Positions 53,898 through 63,166 are shown, counted from the first letter of the stretch. The stretch is DNA of 64,000 nucleotides from Hyphomicrobiales bacterium (GCA_900471605.1 UCEY01000021.1:186199-250198); one strand, 5' to 3'. The notes: generated by a model from the sequence alone, not told the origin. Numbers and translations: made by a program.

Positions 53898-55549
53898 TTC
53901 TTCTCACCCGTCAGCATGCGGTGGTAACGCGACCGGGCGATTTCCTGCCGCGTGATGAATTCAAGAAGGACCGGCACACCCTTTTGCGTCTGCTCGATGC
54001 CGCGCTTGATCGCCGGGATGATCTCGGCGGGGTCGGTGATGCGTTCTCCATAACCGCCGAGCGCGCGGGCGAAGGCGGCGTAGTCGCCGGAAATGTCGGT
54101 CGAGCGGTACTTTTCCGTCGAGACCTTCATGATCGGCAGCTCCATCGCCATCGAGAAATTGTTGAGCAGGATCGACAGGATCGGGATGCGCTCGCGCACC
54201 GCGGTTTCGAAATCCATGCCGGTAAAACCGATCGCCGCATCGCCCCAGACATTGATGCAGAGCTTGTCCGGATGCATCAGCTTGGCGCCCATGGCGAGGC
54301 CGAGGCCGTAACCGAGCTGGGTCGACTTGCCCCAGCCGATATAGGTGAGCGGCTTCACCGACTTCCAGAACGGCGAGAGCTGGTCGCGCGGGCTGCCGGC
54401 GTCATGGGTGATGATGGTGTTTTCGATATCGACCGTGTGCTGCAGGTCCCAGAGAACGCGGTAGGGCGACAGCGGCGCTTCCGGCGCCGTGAGCTTCGGC
54501 ATCCATTCCGCCAGCCACTCTTCCTGCACCTTGGCGATCTCGGCGGCGACTTCGGTGTGGTCGCGCGGGGAAACCTTGCGGGCTTCAAGTTCGGCGAGAA
54601 CGGCGTCGAGCGTCAGGGCCGCATCGCCGATGAGCGCTACCTTCGCCTCGATATCCTTGTTGACGTGATCGGGATCGAGCGTCGCGTGGATGACGGTCTT
54701 GTCGAGCGGCATCTGCACGCCGAAGGCGGTCTCGGTGAACGAGCAGCCGATGCCGAAGATCAGGTCTGACGTGTCGAGGAAGTGACGCAGCGTCTTCGAG
54801 ATCGCCGCACCGCCGGCACCGACCGACAACGGATGGGTTTCCGGAAAGGCGCTCTTGCCTTCGAGGCTGGTCGAGACCGGGATCGCCAGGAGTTCCGCGA
54901 GCTGTTTCAGCTGCGGCCAGGCCTGCGCATAATGGATGCCCTGGCCGGCATAGAGGATCGGGCGCCTGGCGGCGAGCAGCAGGTCGACGGCGTCACGGAC
55001 GGCGGCCGGATCCGGCCCGTAGCGGGTGGAGAGAACCGGACGATAGTCCAGCGGTTCCGGCACTTCGTCCTGCCACATGTCGTTCGGGATCTCGACCAGA
55101 ACCGGGCCGCCGCGGCCGTTGCGCAGCTTCGAAAAGGCGCGGCGGAAGATGTTCGGGATTTCCGCCGCCGAGGTGATCGGCTCGGCGGACTTGGTGATGT
55201 CGCGCATCGAGCGGGTCGCGTTGTAGTTTGGGTCGATATGCGCGACGCGGCGCTCGTATCCCATCGGCAGCACCAGCAGCGGCACGGATTCCGAATAGGC
55301 CTGGGCAATGCCGCCATAGGCGTTTTCCGTGCCCGGTCCGAGCTGCATGGCGAAGACGCCGATCGTCTTGCCCGAGCTCAACCGCGACATGGCGTCGGCC
55401 ATATGCAGGCCGTGGCGTTCCTGGCGCACGATGATCGGGCGGATATCGCCCATCGCCGCGTGTTCGAGCACGTGGTTCACGGGATAGCCGCAGATGATCT
55501 CGATCCCCTCGCGCTTCAGGATTTCCACGATGGCGTCGGCAACTTTCAT
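53894..55549 (-). CDS. Thiamine pyrophosphate-dependent enzyme, acetolactate synthase / benzoylformate decarboxylase-like (copy 1)
   Basis: This 551-residue enzyme has the three-domain fold of TPP-dependent decarboxylases. The N-terminal Pyr domain carries the catalytic glutamate in VRQERHG (about 41-47). A central domain follows, and the PP domain binds ThDP through GDAAIGFTGMDFETAVRERIPILSILLNN (about 426-454), a GDA form of the GDG..NN motif. It could decarboxylate a 2-oxoacid. Together with the neighbouring hydroxyacid dehydrogenases it fits a mandelate-like pathway. The start follows the FMN-oxidase stop by 29 bases. Confidence 0.87.
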   Translation of the reverse strand: MKVADAIVEILKREGIEIICGYPVNHVLEHAAMGDIRPIIVRQERHGLHMADAMSRLSSGKTIGVFAMQLGPGTENAYGGIAQAYSESVPLLVLPMGYERRVAHIDPNYNATRSMRDITKSAEPITSAAEIPNIFRRAFSKLRNGRGGPVLVEIPNDMWQDEVPEPLDYRPVLSTRYGPDPAAVRDAVDLLLAARRPILYAGQGIHYAQAWPQLKQLAELLAIPVSTSLEGKSAFPETHPLSVGAGGAAISKTLRHFLDTSDLIFGIGCSFTETAFGVQMPLDKTVIHATLDPDHVNKDIEAKVALIGDAALTLDAVLAELEARKVSPRDHTEVAAEIAKVQEEWLAEWMPKLTAPEAPLSPYRVLWDLQHTVDIENTIITHDAGSPRDQLSPFWKSVKPLTYIGWGKSTQLGYGLGLAMGAKLMHPDKLCINVWGDAAIGFTGMDFETAVRERIPILSILLNNFSMAMELPIMKVSTEKYRSTDISGDYAAFARALGGYGERITDPAEIIPAIKRGIEQTQKGVPVLLEFITRQEIARSRYHRMLTGEKK

Positions 55550-55578
55550 GGGTTTCTCCTCCCAGGAGACATGATCGA

Positions 55579-56808
55579 TTAGGGGTGAGGTTGGAAATCC
55601 TTGGCCGTCCAGGCGCCGGCATGGCGCACGGTCGCGCGGCGGGCCTGTTCGGTGTTCAAGAGCCCGCTCTGGCCGAGGGTGATGCGGTACTCCTCGATGA
55701 AGGCCTGCGCCATATGGGTGGCGCCATGGTCACCGAGCGCGGCAAGGCCGAGCATGAAGGCGCGGCCGGCAAAGGACGAATGGGCGCCGCAGGCAACCGC
55801 GCGCACCATGTCGACGCCGGATACCACGCCGCTGTCGAACAGCACCGTGCCGCGCGTGCCGACCGCGCGGGCGATTTCCGGCAGGACGTCGATCGTCGCC
55901 GGCGCCGCATCGAACTGGCGGCCGCCATGGTTGGAGACGACCACCCCGTTCAGGCCGAGCTCGAGCGCCTTTTCGGCGTCGGCCGGATGCATGACGCCCT
56001 TGACCAGCATCGGTCCCGGCCATTTGTCGCGCAGGCGGGCGATCTGCTCCCAGGGGAAGCCGCCGCCGATATGTTTCTGCACGAAGGTGGAGGTGGTGAC
56101 ACGGTCCGGCGCGCCGGCAAACCCCGCCATGTTGGCGAAGGTCGGCATGCCCTTGCGTCTTAGTGCGTCCAGCCAGAAGGGGGCGATCGCCGCCGCCATC
56201 ATCGCCTTCGGCGTGAGCTTGAACGGCATGGTGAGGCCGTTGCGAAGATCGCGCGGCCGCTTGGCGCGCACCGGCACGTCCAATGTCGCGACCAGAACCT
56301 TGGCGCCGGCCACGCGGGCGCGCTCGGCCATTTCGAGACTGTATTGATGGTTGTTCGGCGCCATCGGGTAGAGCTGGAACCAGGTGACGTCAGGCGCCCA
56401 TTCCACCACCTGTTCGATCATCGCGCAGGCGAGCGTGCCGACCATGTAGGGGATGTTGTGGGCCTGGGCGGCCTTGGCGAAGCGCTCGGTCGCACCCGGC
56501 CACATCATGCCGTCGAAACCGATCGGCGAGATGCCGATCGGGGCGGCGTAATGATGGCCGAACAGCTCGACAGATGTATCGACCTTGGACACATCGAGCC
56601 CGTAACGCGGCACGACTTCGACAGCCTGCAGCGCCGTCCGGTTGCGATTGAGGCCGGTTTCATCGCCGGCGCCACCCTGCAGGAACTCGTAGGCAAAGCG
56701 CGGAATCCGCCACTTCGCCCGTTTCTCCAGGTCACCGACCATAGGGTAGCGCCGGCGGAGCTCTGCCAGCGTTTCTATCGTCCTTGCGTCGCTCCCGGCT
56801 CCCCCCAT
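55579..56808 (-). CDS. FMN-dependent alpha-hydroxyacid oxidase/dehydrogenase (LldD/MdlB-like)
   Basis: This 409-residue TIM-barrel protein of the L-lactate dehydrogenase / mandelate dehydrogenase family has the FMN and active-site residues: K270 (MLVKGV), H294 and R297 in VVSNHGGRQFDAAPATIDVLPEIA, Y147 in WFQLYPMAP, and GSDAR-like start. It oxidises an (S)-2-hydroxyacid to the 2-oxoacid. The active site lies among LldD, MdlB and glycolate oxidase, so the substrate is not fixed. ATG 56808 is used; M23 at 56742 is an alternative. The upstream TPP gene ends 12 bases before. Confidence 0.9.
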   Translation of the reverse strand: MGGAGSDARTIETLAELRRRYPMVGDLEKRAKWRIPRFAYEFLQGGAGDETGLNRNRTALQAVEVVPRYGLDVSKVDTSVELFGHHYAAPIGISPIGFDGMMWPGATERFAKAAQAHNIPYMVGTLACAMIEQVVEWAPDVTWFQLYPMAPNNHQYSLEMAERARVAGAKVLVATLDVPVRAKRPRDLRNGLTMPFKLTPKAMMAAAIAPFWLDALRRKGMPTFANMAGFAGAPDRVTTSTFVQKHIGGGFPWEQIARLRDKWPGPMLVKGVMHPADAEKALELGLNGVVVSNHGGRQFDAAPATIDVLPEIARAVGTRGTVLFDSGVVSGVDMVRAVACGAHSSFAGRAFMLGLAALGDHGATHMAQAFIEEYRITLGQSGLLNTEQARRATVRHAGAWTAKDFQPHP

Positions 56809-56820
56809 GACCGACGCCCT

Positions 56821-58521
56821 TTAGTAGGAAACCATGACTTCGAGCATGGCCTGCCGGCCGCTCCTGGTCGCGGCAAGCGCCCGTTGCAGCGCCGCCGGCA
56901 GGTCGGCACCCGTCTCGACGCGTTCGGCATGGGCGCCATGAGCGCGGGCGACGGCGGCATAGTCCGGAGCCGGGTCGAGCGCGGTGATCGGCATGGTGTT
57001 GGCGGTCGCGGCGCAGCCGTCCGGATACATGTAGAGCGTCGAGCGGCGCACGGCGTTCCAGATGCCGTTGTTGAAGACGACAGTGAGCAGCGGCAGCTTC
57101 AGCGCGGTCGCCGTCTGGTGGCAGGCGACCGGGTTGGCGAACATGTAGGAACCGTCGCCGACGGTGGCGATCACCTGGCGGCTGCGGTCGCCGAGCTGGG
57201 CGCCGAGCGCAGCGGTCAGGCCGAAGCCGAGACCGCCGGACAGCGGCGTCGAGAAGAAGGATTTCGGATGCTTGAACTCCATCACCGACGGGTCGATGCC
57301 GAGTTCGTTCACCAGCGTCGTCTTTTCGTCCATGATGTCGGAAATGCAGCGACTGACATAGGCCGGCGTCATCGGCGAGCCGTTGCCCACGGCGGCGCGC
57401 CTGGCGGCGGCTTCGGCCTGGGCTGCCTTCACCTTGGCGCATTTTTCGCGGCGTTCGGAGAAGGTTTCGGTTGCGGGCACGCGTTCGGCAAGCGCGGCGG
57501 CAAGAGCCGCGATCGTCTTGTTGATGCCGCCCGCGAGCGCGACGTCGATCGGGAAGCTGCGGATCGGCACGCGGCTATGCTGCGGGTCCGGGCCGATGGC
57601 GATGACCTTGGCGCCGGCCGCAAGCTCCGTATGGTCGGAGATCCACGGAACGGCGGCATTGATGACGACGACGACGTCGGCATCCTTGAGGACCTGCGTC
57701 GAGTCGCGGCCGATCATCATCGGGTGGTCGCTCGGCAGTGCCAGGCGCGTCGCCCACATTTCCACCGTCGGCAGCGCAAATTTTTCGACGAAGCCGGCGA
57801 GCGGTTCGAAATCGGTCCCGAGTTCCGGGCTCTGGCTGATGATCAACGGGTTCTTCGCCTTGGCGAGCAGGTCGGCCGCCTCGGCGACCAGTGCCGGATC
57901 GGCCGGGCCGTAGGTGGTCGGAGTGACCGTCGAACGCTGGCCTGCCTCGATCTCGGCGCCTTCCGCCAACGCCTCGCGCGGCAGGCTGAGATAGACCGGT
58001 CCGCGCGGCTCGCTCATGGCGATGCTCATGGCGCGGTCGATGACGATGCCGGCCTGTTCCGGATAGCGCAGTTCGTAGTCCCACTTGACCACTTCACGGA
58101 TCATGCCGCCCTGGTCGAACATTTCCTGGCCCCAATGGATCGGCGAGGAGCGCGAGCCGAAACGGCCATGTTCGGTGATCGGCGTACGGCCGGAGAACAT
58201 CATGACAGGTACGTTTTCGGAACGGGCGTTGATCAGGCCCATCACCGAATTCGCAAGGCCGACATTGACGTGGACGATGACGCCGGCAGGCTTCGCCGTC
58301 ATCAGGTAATAGCCGTGCGCCATGCCCACCGCGACGCCCTCGTGCGGGATGACGAGCGCTTCCGGCATTTTCAGGCCGGTTTCGGACTGGCGGGCGAATG
58401 CCTCGATGATCGACGGGAAGTCGGTGCCGCCGTTGGCGAAGAGGACATCGATACCGGCGGCCTTCATGTGGGTCAGCACAGCCTCGGCGGCGAATGTTCC
58501 GATCGGTTTTTCGTATTTCAT
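56821..58521 (-). CDS. Thiamine pyrophosphate-dependent enzyme, acetolactate synthase / benzoylformate decarboxylase-like (copy 2)
   Basis: This 566-residue TPP enzyme has a catalytic glutamate in VIPHEGVAVGMAHGYY (about 58-73), ISQSPELGTDFEPLAGF in the central domain and the ThDP motif GDGSYMFANPVACHQTATALKLPLLTVVFNN (about 462-492). It is clearly a different lineage from copy 1 (E in PHEG versus RQERHG context and a different spacing). Two such enzymes in one operon suggest two decarboxylation or ligation steps, or two substrates. Confidence 0.87.
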   Translation of the reverse strand: MKYEKPIGTFAAEAVLTHMKAAGIDVLFANGGTDFPSIIEAFARQSETGLKMPEALVIPHEGVAVGMAHGYYLMTAKPAGVIVHVNVGLANSVMGLINARSENVPVMMFSGRTPITEHGRFGSRSSPIHWGQEMFDQGGMIREVVKWDYELRYPEQAGIVIDRAMSIAMSEPRGPVYLSLPREALAEGAEIEAGQRSTVTPTTYGPADPALVAEAADLLAKAKNPLIISQSPELGTDFEPLAGFVEKFALPTVEMWATRLALPSDHPMMIGRDSTQVLKDADVVVVINAAVPWISDHTELAAGAKVIAIGPDPQHSRVPIRSFPIDVALAGGINKTIAALAAALAERVPATETFSERREKCAKVKAAQAEAAARRAAVGNGSPMTPAYVSRCISDIMDEKTTLVNELGIDPSVMEFKHPKSFFSTPLSGGLGFGLTAALGAQLGDRSRQVIATVGDGSYMFANPVACHQTATALKLPLLTVVFNNGIWNAVRRSTLYMYPDGCAATANTMPITALDPAPDYAAVARAHGAHAERVETGADLPAALQRALAATRSGRQAMLEVMVSY

Positions 58522-58590
58522 GCTGTATCCTCGTGGAAATTCTTGAAAACCCGCTGGGAACTCGTCCTCAGGTGATGCTGACTGGGCGGA

Positions 58591-60054
58591 TCAGCTTACG
58601 CTGACCGTTTTGGTGACCATGTAGGCCTCGACGCCTTCGATCCCGACTTCGGAACCGTGGCCGCTTGCCTTCACCCCGCCGAACGGCGTTTCCGGCATGG
58701 AGATGTTGAAGGAATTGATGCCGACCATTCCCGCTTCCAGCGCGTCGGATAGCTTTGCGATCGTCTTGTGCGAATTGGAAAACGCATAGGCGGCAAGGCC
58801 GTAGGGCAGTTCGTTCGCCTTGGTGACCGCGTCGTCGAAATCCGAGAAACGGTTGAGCACGGCGACCGGGCCGAACGGCTCCTCGGTCATGATCCGCGCA
58901 TCGCTCGGCACATCGGCGAGAACGGTCGGGGCGAAGTAGAAACCCTCGTTGTTGATGCGGTGGCCGCCAGCCAGAAGCTTCGCGCCCTTGGATGTGGCGT
59001 CCTGTACCAGCGCCTCGATCGCGTCGCGGCGGCGGCCGTGGACCAGCGGACCCATGCCGCTTGCCGGATCGAGCCCGTCGCCGACCTTGATCTTCGAGGC
59101 ACGCTCGGCAAAGCCGGCGCAGAAGGCCTCGTAGGACTTGTCCTGCACGTAGAAACGTGTCGGCGAGACGCAGACCTGGCCGCCATTGCGGTATTTGCGC
59201 TGCACCGACATATCGAGCGCAGCCGCCTGGTCGGCATCGTCGAAGACGAGCACCGGCGCATGGCCGCCGAGTTCCATCGTGGTGCGCTTCAGGCCCTCGG
59301 AGGCCAAGCGGATTAGGTGCTGGCCGACCGCGACCGAGCCGGTGAAGGAGATCTTGCGGATGACCGGCGAGGCGAGCAGGTGGCGCGAGATAAAATCGGG
59401 TACCCCGTAGACGACCGCGATGACGCCCGCGGGAACACCCGCATCGAGAAGGCACTGGGCGACGGCTGCAGCCGATGCCGGGGCCTCTTCGCCGGGCTTG
59501 TAGATCATCGTGCAGCCGGCGGCGAGCGCCGAGCCCATCTTGCGGGCGGCATTGCCGATGGGGAAATTCCAGGCCGAAAAGCCGGCGGTCGGGCCGACCG
59601 GTTCCTTGACCACCTGGAAGCGGGTTTCGCCGATGCGTCCAGGAATGACGCGGCCGTAGGTGCGGCGGCCTTCCTCGGCGAACCACTCCATTTCCTCCGT
59701 GGCGAAATGGGTCTCCAGCCGCGCCTCGGCGATCGGCTTGCCCATTTCGAGCGTCGCGAGGGTGGCGATTTCCTCCTGCCGGTCGTGCATCAGCTGGGCG
59801 GCGCGCTTCAGGATGCGGCCACGCTCGCGAGGGCTCGTGGCACGCCACAACGGAAAGGCGCGCTTGGCGGCTTCCAGCGCCCGGTCGAGATCCTGCGCCG
59901 TCGCATGCGGCACGATGCCGATCGCCTTCTCGGTGGCCGGATTGATGATGGCTTGGGTCTTGCGGTCGCCATTCTCCAGCCAGACACCGTCGATCAGCAG
60001 CCGCGCGGAAACGTAGGCATCGGCCGAGGCGGCTGGATTGGTCGCAATGTTCAT
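58591..60054 (-). CDS. NAD(P)-dependent aldehyde dehydrogenase (succinate-semialdehyde dehydrogenase-like)
   Basis: This 487-residue ALDH-superfamily enzyme has the catalytic C295 (GGQVCVSPT), E261 (MELGGHAP), N163 in AWNFP and the cofactor loop FTGSVAVGQHL. Sequence features (KEPVGPTAGFSAWNFP, YKPGEEAPASA) resemble GabD-type dehydrogenases. In this operon it would oxidise the aldehyde produced by TPP-dependent decarboxylation of a 2-oxoacid. Start ATG 60054; a frame upstream to 60142 lacks a ribosome site. Confidence 0.9.
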   Translation of the reverse strand: MNIATNPAASADAYVSARLLIDGVWLENGDRKTQAIINPATEKAIGIVPHATAQDLDRALEAAKRAFPLWRATSPRERGRILKRAAQLMHDRQEEIATLATLEMGKPIAEARLETHFATEEMEWFAEEGRRTYGRVIPGRIGETRFQVVKEPVGPTAGFSAWNFPIGNAARKMGSALAAGCTMIYKPGEEAPASAAAVAQCLLDAGVPAGVIAVVYGVPDFISRHLLASPVIRKISFTGSVAVGQHLIRLASEGLKRTTMELGGHAPVLVFDDADQAAALDMSVQRKYRNGGQVCVSPTRFYVQDKSYEAFCAGFAERASKIKVGDGLDPASGMGPLVHGRRRDAIEALVQDATSKGAKLLAGGHRINNEGFYFAPTVLADVPSDARIMTEEPFGPVAVLNRFSDFDDAVTKANELPYGLAAYAFSNSHKTIAKLSDALEAGMVGINSFNISMPETPFGGVKASGHGSEVGIEGVEAYMVTKTVSVS

Positions 60055-60194
60055 GTCTTTCCTCCGAGATTGTCAGCCGAATGCAACCGGCATCCATCAG
60101 CTGCGGGCTTTTCTCAAACCCGGGTCCCCCATTCCTCATCAAAGGGGATAAAGCAGGGACCCTGATATTGTCAATTCCGACATTTCACGCCAGC

Positions 60195-60986
60195 TCAGAT
60201 CGCAACCGTCCCGCCATCGATCGGGATCACCGCGCCGGTCATGAAACTCGAAGCCTTCGAAGACAGAAGAAGTGCAAGTCCCATGATCTCGTCGGTCTCG
60301 GCGATACGGCCGAGCGGCACGGTGTCGGCAAACGCCTTTTCTATCTCCGGTTCGCGGATGCGGCCGCCGGCGATATTGGTGCGGAAGGGGCCGGGGGCGA
60401 TGCCGTTGACCAGCACGTTATACGGTGCCAGCTCCCAGGAGGCTTGCCTGACCAGATTGACGACGGCGCCCTTGCTGGATGCATAGGCGTAACCGGTCAT
60501 CGGATCGCCGCGCAGACCGGCAATCGAGGCGATCGCGACGATGCGGCCGCTTTTCTGCTTCTTCATATGCCTGGCGGCCGACTGGATGGCGACGAAGGTG
60601 GCGGTGAGGTTGACGTCGACCACCTTGTTCCACAACTCTTCGCTGACATTCTCGATGGCGCCGGCTTCGGTGCGGGAATTCGGCCCGCCGCTGATGCCGG
60701 CGTTGGCCACGAGGATGTCGAGATGGCCATGTTTTTCGGCGATGCCATCGATCGTGTTGCGCAAGCTCGCGCTGTCGGAGACATCCACCTGGTGGCTCTC
60801 GGCGGGAAAACCCTGGCCATTCAGCCATTGATAGGCGGCGGCGAGCGTTTCCGCGTTGAGATCCAGCAGTGCGACATGGGCGCCATTGGCCCCCAGCGTC
60901 TTGGCGATAGCCAGACCGAGGCCGCTTGCCGCTCCGGTGACGATTGCCACCTGGCCCTTGAGATCGAACAGTTTTTCGGCTCGCAT
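60195..60986 (-). CDS. SDR-family oxidoreductase
   Basis: This 263-residue short-chain dehydrogenase has the Rossmann motif TGAASGLGLAIA (about 18-29), NAGISGGPN, catalytic S in IASIAGLRG and the YxxxK motif in YAYASSKGAVV. The GGTVAI C-terminus is usual in the family. It is the promoter-proximal gene of the operon and probably oxidises a secondary alcohol of the same substrate pathway. ATG 60986 follows GGGAGG. A 140-base gap separates it from the aldehyde dehydrogenase. Confidence 0.88.
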   Translation of the reverse strand: MRAEKLFDLKGQVAIVTGAASGLGLAIAKTLGANGAHVALLDLNAETLAAAYQWLNGQGFPAESHQVDVSDSASLRNTIDGIAEKHGHLDILVANAGISGGPNSRTEAGAIENVSEELWNKVVDVNLTATFVAIQSAARHMKKQKSGRIVAIASIAGLRGDPMTGYAYASSKGAVVNLVRQASWELAPYNVLVNGIAPGPFRTNIAGGRIREPEIEKAFADTVPLGRIAETDEIMGLALLLSSKASSFMTGAVIPIDGGTVAI

Positions 60987-61223
60987 TTCCGCCTCCCTGC
61001 GACCCGGACGAGCATGATCCTCCCCGCCCAAGCGGAGCCTACTTTGTATGCAATTTCCGAAGATGCAAGTTAGAAATTTGCTATTATCAATCAAAATTTG
61101 ACAGAGTCATATTGACCCGCCTGCCAAGGTTATACAGATTGCCCCTCATTCAGGTCTTTGGGGCGGGTGCCGGGGAGTGCTCGCCATCTGCGGTAAGCAG
61201 CGCTTGGGAGGGCGGAAAAACCG
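60987..61223. promoter_or_regulatory. Divergent promoter region of the catabolic cluster
   Basis: The 237-base gap contains an AT-rich stretch (about 61040-61115) unlike the flanking coding DNA, with TTGACA at 61098 and several short inverted elements (such as TTGTATGCAA near 61038-61050). It must hold both outward promoters. No specific operator can be named and no regulator gene lies beside it. Confidence 0.5.
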
Positions 61224-62009
61224 ATGAGCTTTGCCGAAAGCTTTGAAACCATCAGCGGAACGAAGATCCGGATCATGCGGAAAGGAAAGGGCTCGCCGCT
61301 TCTTTTCCTGCACGGTGCGAGCGGAGCTTCGCACTGGCTGCCATTCATGGAAAAACTTTCCGAGACCCATGCGGTGATTGTGCCGGAACACCCGGGATTT
61401 GGCGTATCCGACAATCCCGAATGGCTCGATAACATCTCGGATCTCGCCTTTTTCTATCTGGATTTCCTCGATCATCTCGGCCTGGACGGGGTGAACCTCG
61501 TCGGCACGTCGATCGGCGGCTGGCTGGCGGCCGAGATCGCCATTCGCAATGCGACGAAACTCGCCTCCCTTACCGTCGTGGCGCCGGCCGGCATCCGCGT
61601 GAAGGGCGTTCGCAAGGGCGATGTCTTCATGTGGAGCCCGGAGGAGACCGCGCGCAACCTCTTCCACGATCAAGCCTTTGCCGAAGCGATGCTGGCGGCT
61701 CCGCCGCCCTCCAAGGAAGCGATGGAAATCCTTCTGAGAAACAAGCTGACCTTCGCAAAGCTTGCCTGGGAACCGCGGTTCCTCAATCCGGATCTGCACA
61801 AGTGGCTGCATCGCATTCCGGTGCCGACGCTGATCGTCTGGGGCGACGACGACAAGGCGATGCCGGTCGGTTACGCTCCGGCGTGGCGCGACCTTATTGC
61901 GAACTCGCGGCTGGAGATCATCGAGAATTGCGGGCATGCGCCGCAGATCGAAAAGGCGGACCGTTTCGTCGAACTGGTCAACGGCTTCATCGGGGAGGTT
62001 ACGCGATGA
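61224..62009 (+). CDS. Alpha/beta-fold hydrolase
   Basis: This 261-residue hydrolase has the oxyanion HGASG motif (LFLHGASGASHW, about 29-40), the nucleophile elbow GTSIGG (LVGTSIGGWLAAEIA), the acid in VWGDDDKAMP and the catalytic histidine in NCGHAPQIE. The fold is that of esterases, meta-cleavage hydrolases and haloalkane dehalogenases; the serine elbow supports hydrolysis of an ester or C-C bond. Its stop overlaps the next ATG (ATGA), so the two act together. Confidence 0.88.
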   Translation: MSFAESFETISGTKIRIMRKGKGSPLLFLHGASGASHWLPFMEKLSETHAVIVPEHPGFGVSDNPEWLDNISDLAFFYLDFLDHLGLDGVNLVGTSIGGWLAAEIAIRNATKLASLTVVAPAGIRVKGVRKGDVFMWSPEETARNLFHDQAFAEAMLAAPPPSKEAMEILLRNKLTFAKLAWEPRFLNPDLHKWLHRIPVPTLIVWGDDDKAMPVGYAPAWRDLIANSRLEIIENCGHAPQIEKADRFVELVNGFIGEVTR

Positions 62010-63166
62010 AATTCTACTTCATGCACCTCATGCCCTATGCGGATCTCGATCTCTCCTATGACGAGAAGCACAATTCCGCCTGGGTAACGCTGCCGAACAC
62101 CTATTACGACCCCAGGAAAGGCCATCAGCTCTACAACCGTTACCTGGACGAACTCGAATATGCGGACCAACTGGGTTTCGACGGGATCTGCGTCAACGAG
62201 CACCATTCGAACGCCTACGGGCTGATGCCTATCCCCGGCGTGATGGCCGGCGCGCTCGCCCGCCGTACCAAGAACGTCAAGATCGCCATTCTCGGCCGCG
62301 CCCTGCCGCTCTTGAACAACCCGCTCACCGTCGCGGAAGAATTCGCGATGGTCGACAACATCACCGGCGGCCGCCTGATCGCCGGCATGGTGCGCGGCAT
62401 CGGCGCCGAGTACCATTCCTGGGGCGTCAATCCGGCCTTCAGCCATGAGCGGTTCCAGGAAGCCCACGACCTGATCCTGCAGGCCTGGACGCAACCCGGT
62501 CCGAGCGTGTTCGAAGGCAAGCATTACAATTTCGACTACGTGAACGTCTGGCCGCGGGTCTACCAGGACAATCCGCATCCCCCGATCTGGATCCCGAGCC
62601 AGGGTTCCAGCGAGACGATCGAATGGGCCGCCCATCCCGACCGCAAATATACCTATCTGCAGACCTTCGCCTCGGTTTCGATCGTCGCCCGCTACATGAA
62701 AATGTATAAGGATGTTGCCGCCGGTTACGGCTACGAGGCGACCCCCGAGCAGCTCGGCTGGTCGCTCCCGCTCTATGTGGCCGAGACCGACGAGATCGCC
62801 CGCCGCGAAGCCAAGGAGCATATCGAAGCCTTCCTGCAGAAGTTCCTCCGCATGCCGATGGAAATGCTGCTGCCGCCCGGCTACACCTCGGTCAAGTCGA
62901 TGGTGGGGGCGATGTCGGCCAAGGCAGGCCATGCGATGAAGCAGACGATCGACAGTGTCATCGAGGAAGGCAAGTTCATCTGCGGCAGCCCGGCGACGGT
63001 GCGCGAAAAACTGGAGGAGTACCAAAGCCAGATCGGCTTCGGTCATCTGCTCACGCTCCTGCAGTTCGGCACCCTGCCGGCGGAGCTGACCCGCAAGAAC
63101 ATGGAGATCTATTCCAAAGAGGTGATGCCCTATCTTCGCAGCGTAGCAGCCGGCAAGGCGGCTTGA
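62006..63166 (+). CDS. LLM-class flavin-dependent monooxygenase (luciferase-like)
   Basis: This 386-residue bacterial-luciferase-like protein contains YADQLGFDGICVNEHHSNAYG (about 54-74), LNNPLTVAEEFAMVDNITGGRLIAGMVRG and RYMKMYKDVAAG. Members use FMNH2 from a separate reductase to oxygenate aldehydes, alkanesulfonates, terpenes or amines. It is translationally coupled to the alpha/beta hydrolase. No flavin reductase gene is in the window. The substrate is unknown. Confidence 0.9.
   Translation: MKFYFMHLMPYADLDLSYDEKHNSAWVTLPNTYYDPRKGHQLYNRYLDELEYADQLGFDGICVNEHHSNAYGLMPIPGVMAGALARRTKNVKIAILGRALPLLNNPLTVAEEFAMVDNITGGRLIAGMVRGIGAEYHSWGVNPAFSHERFQEAHDLILQAWTQPGPSVFEGKHYNFDYVNVWPRVYQDNPHPPIWIPSQGSSETIEWAAHPDRKYTYLQTFASVSIVARYMKMYKDVAAGYGYEATPEQLGWSLPLYVAETDEIARREAKEHIEAFLQKFLRMPMEMLLPPGYTSVKSMVGAMSAKAGHAMKQTIDSVIEEGKFICGSPATVREKLEEYQSQIGFGHLLTLLQFGTLPAELTRKNMEIYSKEVMPYLRSVAAGKAA

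Noticed and set aside
56344-58575. 743-residue open frame antisense to the TPP enzyme
   Set aside because: The frame exists because of high GC content. The minus strand carries clear ThDP-binding and catalytic motifs.
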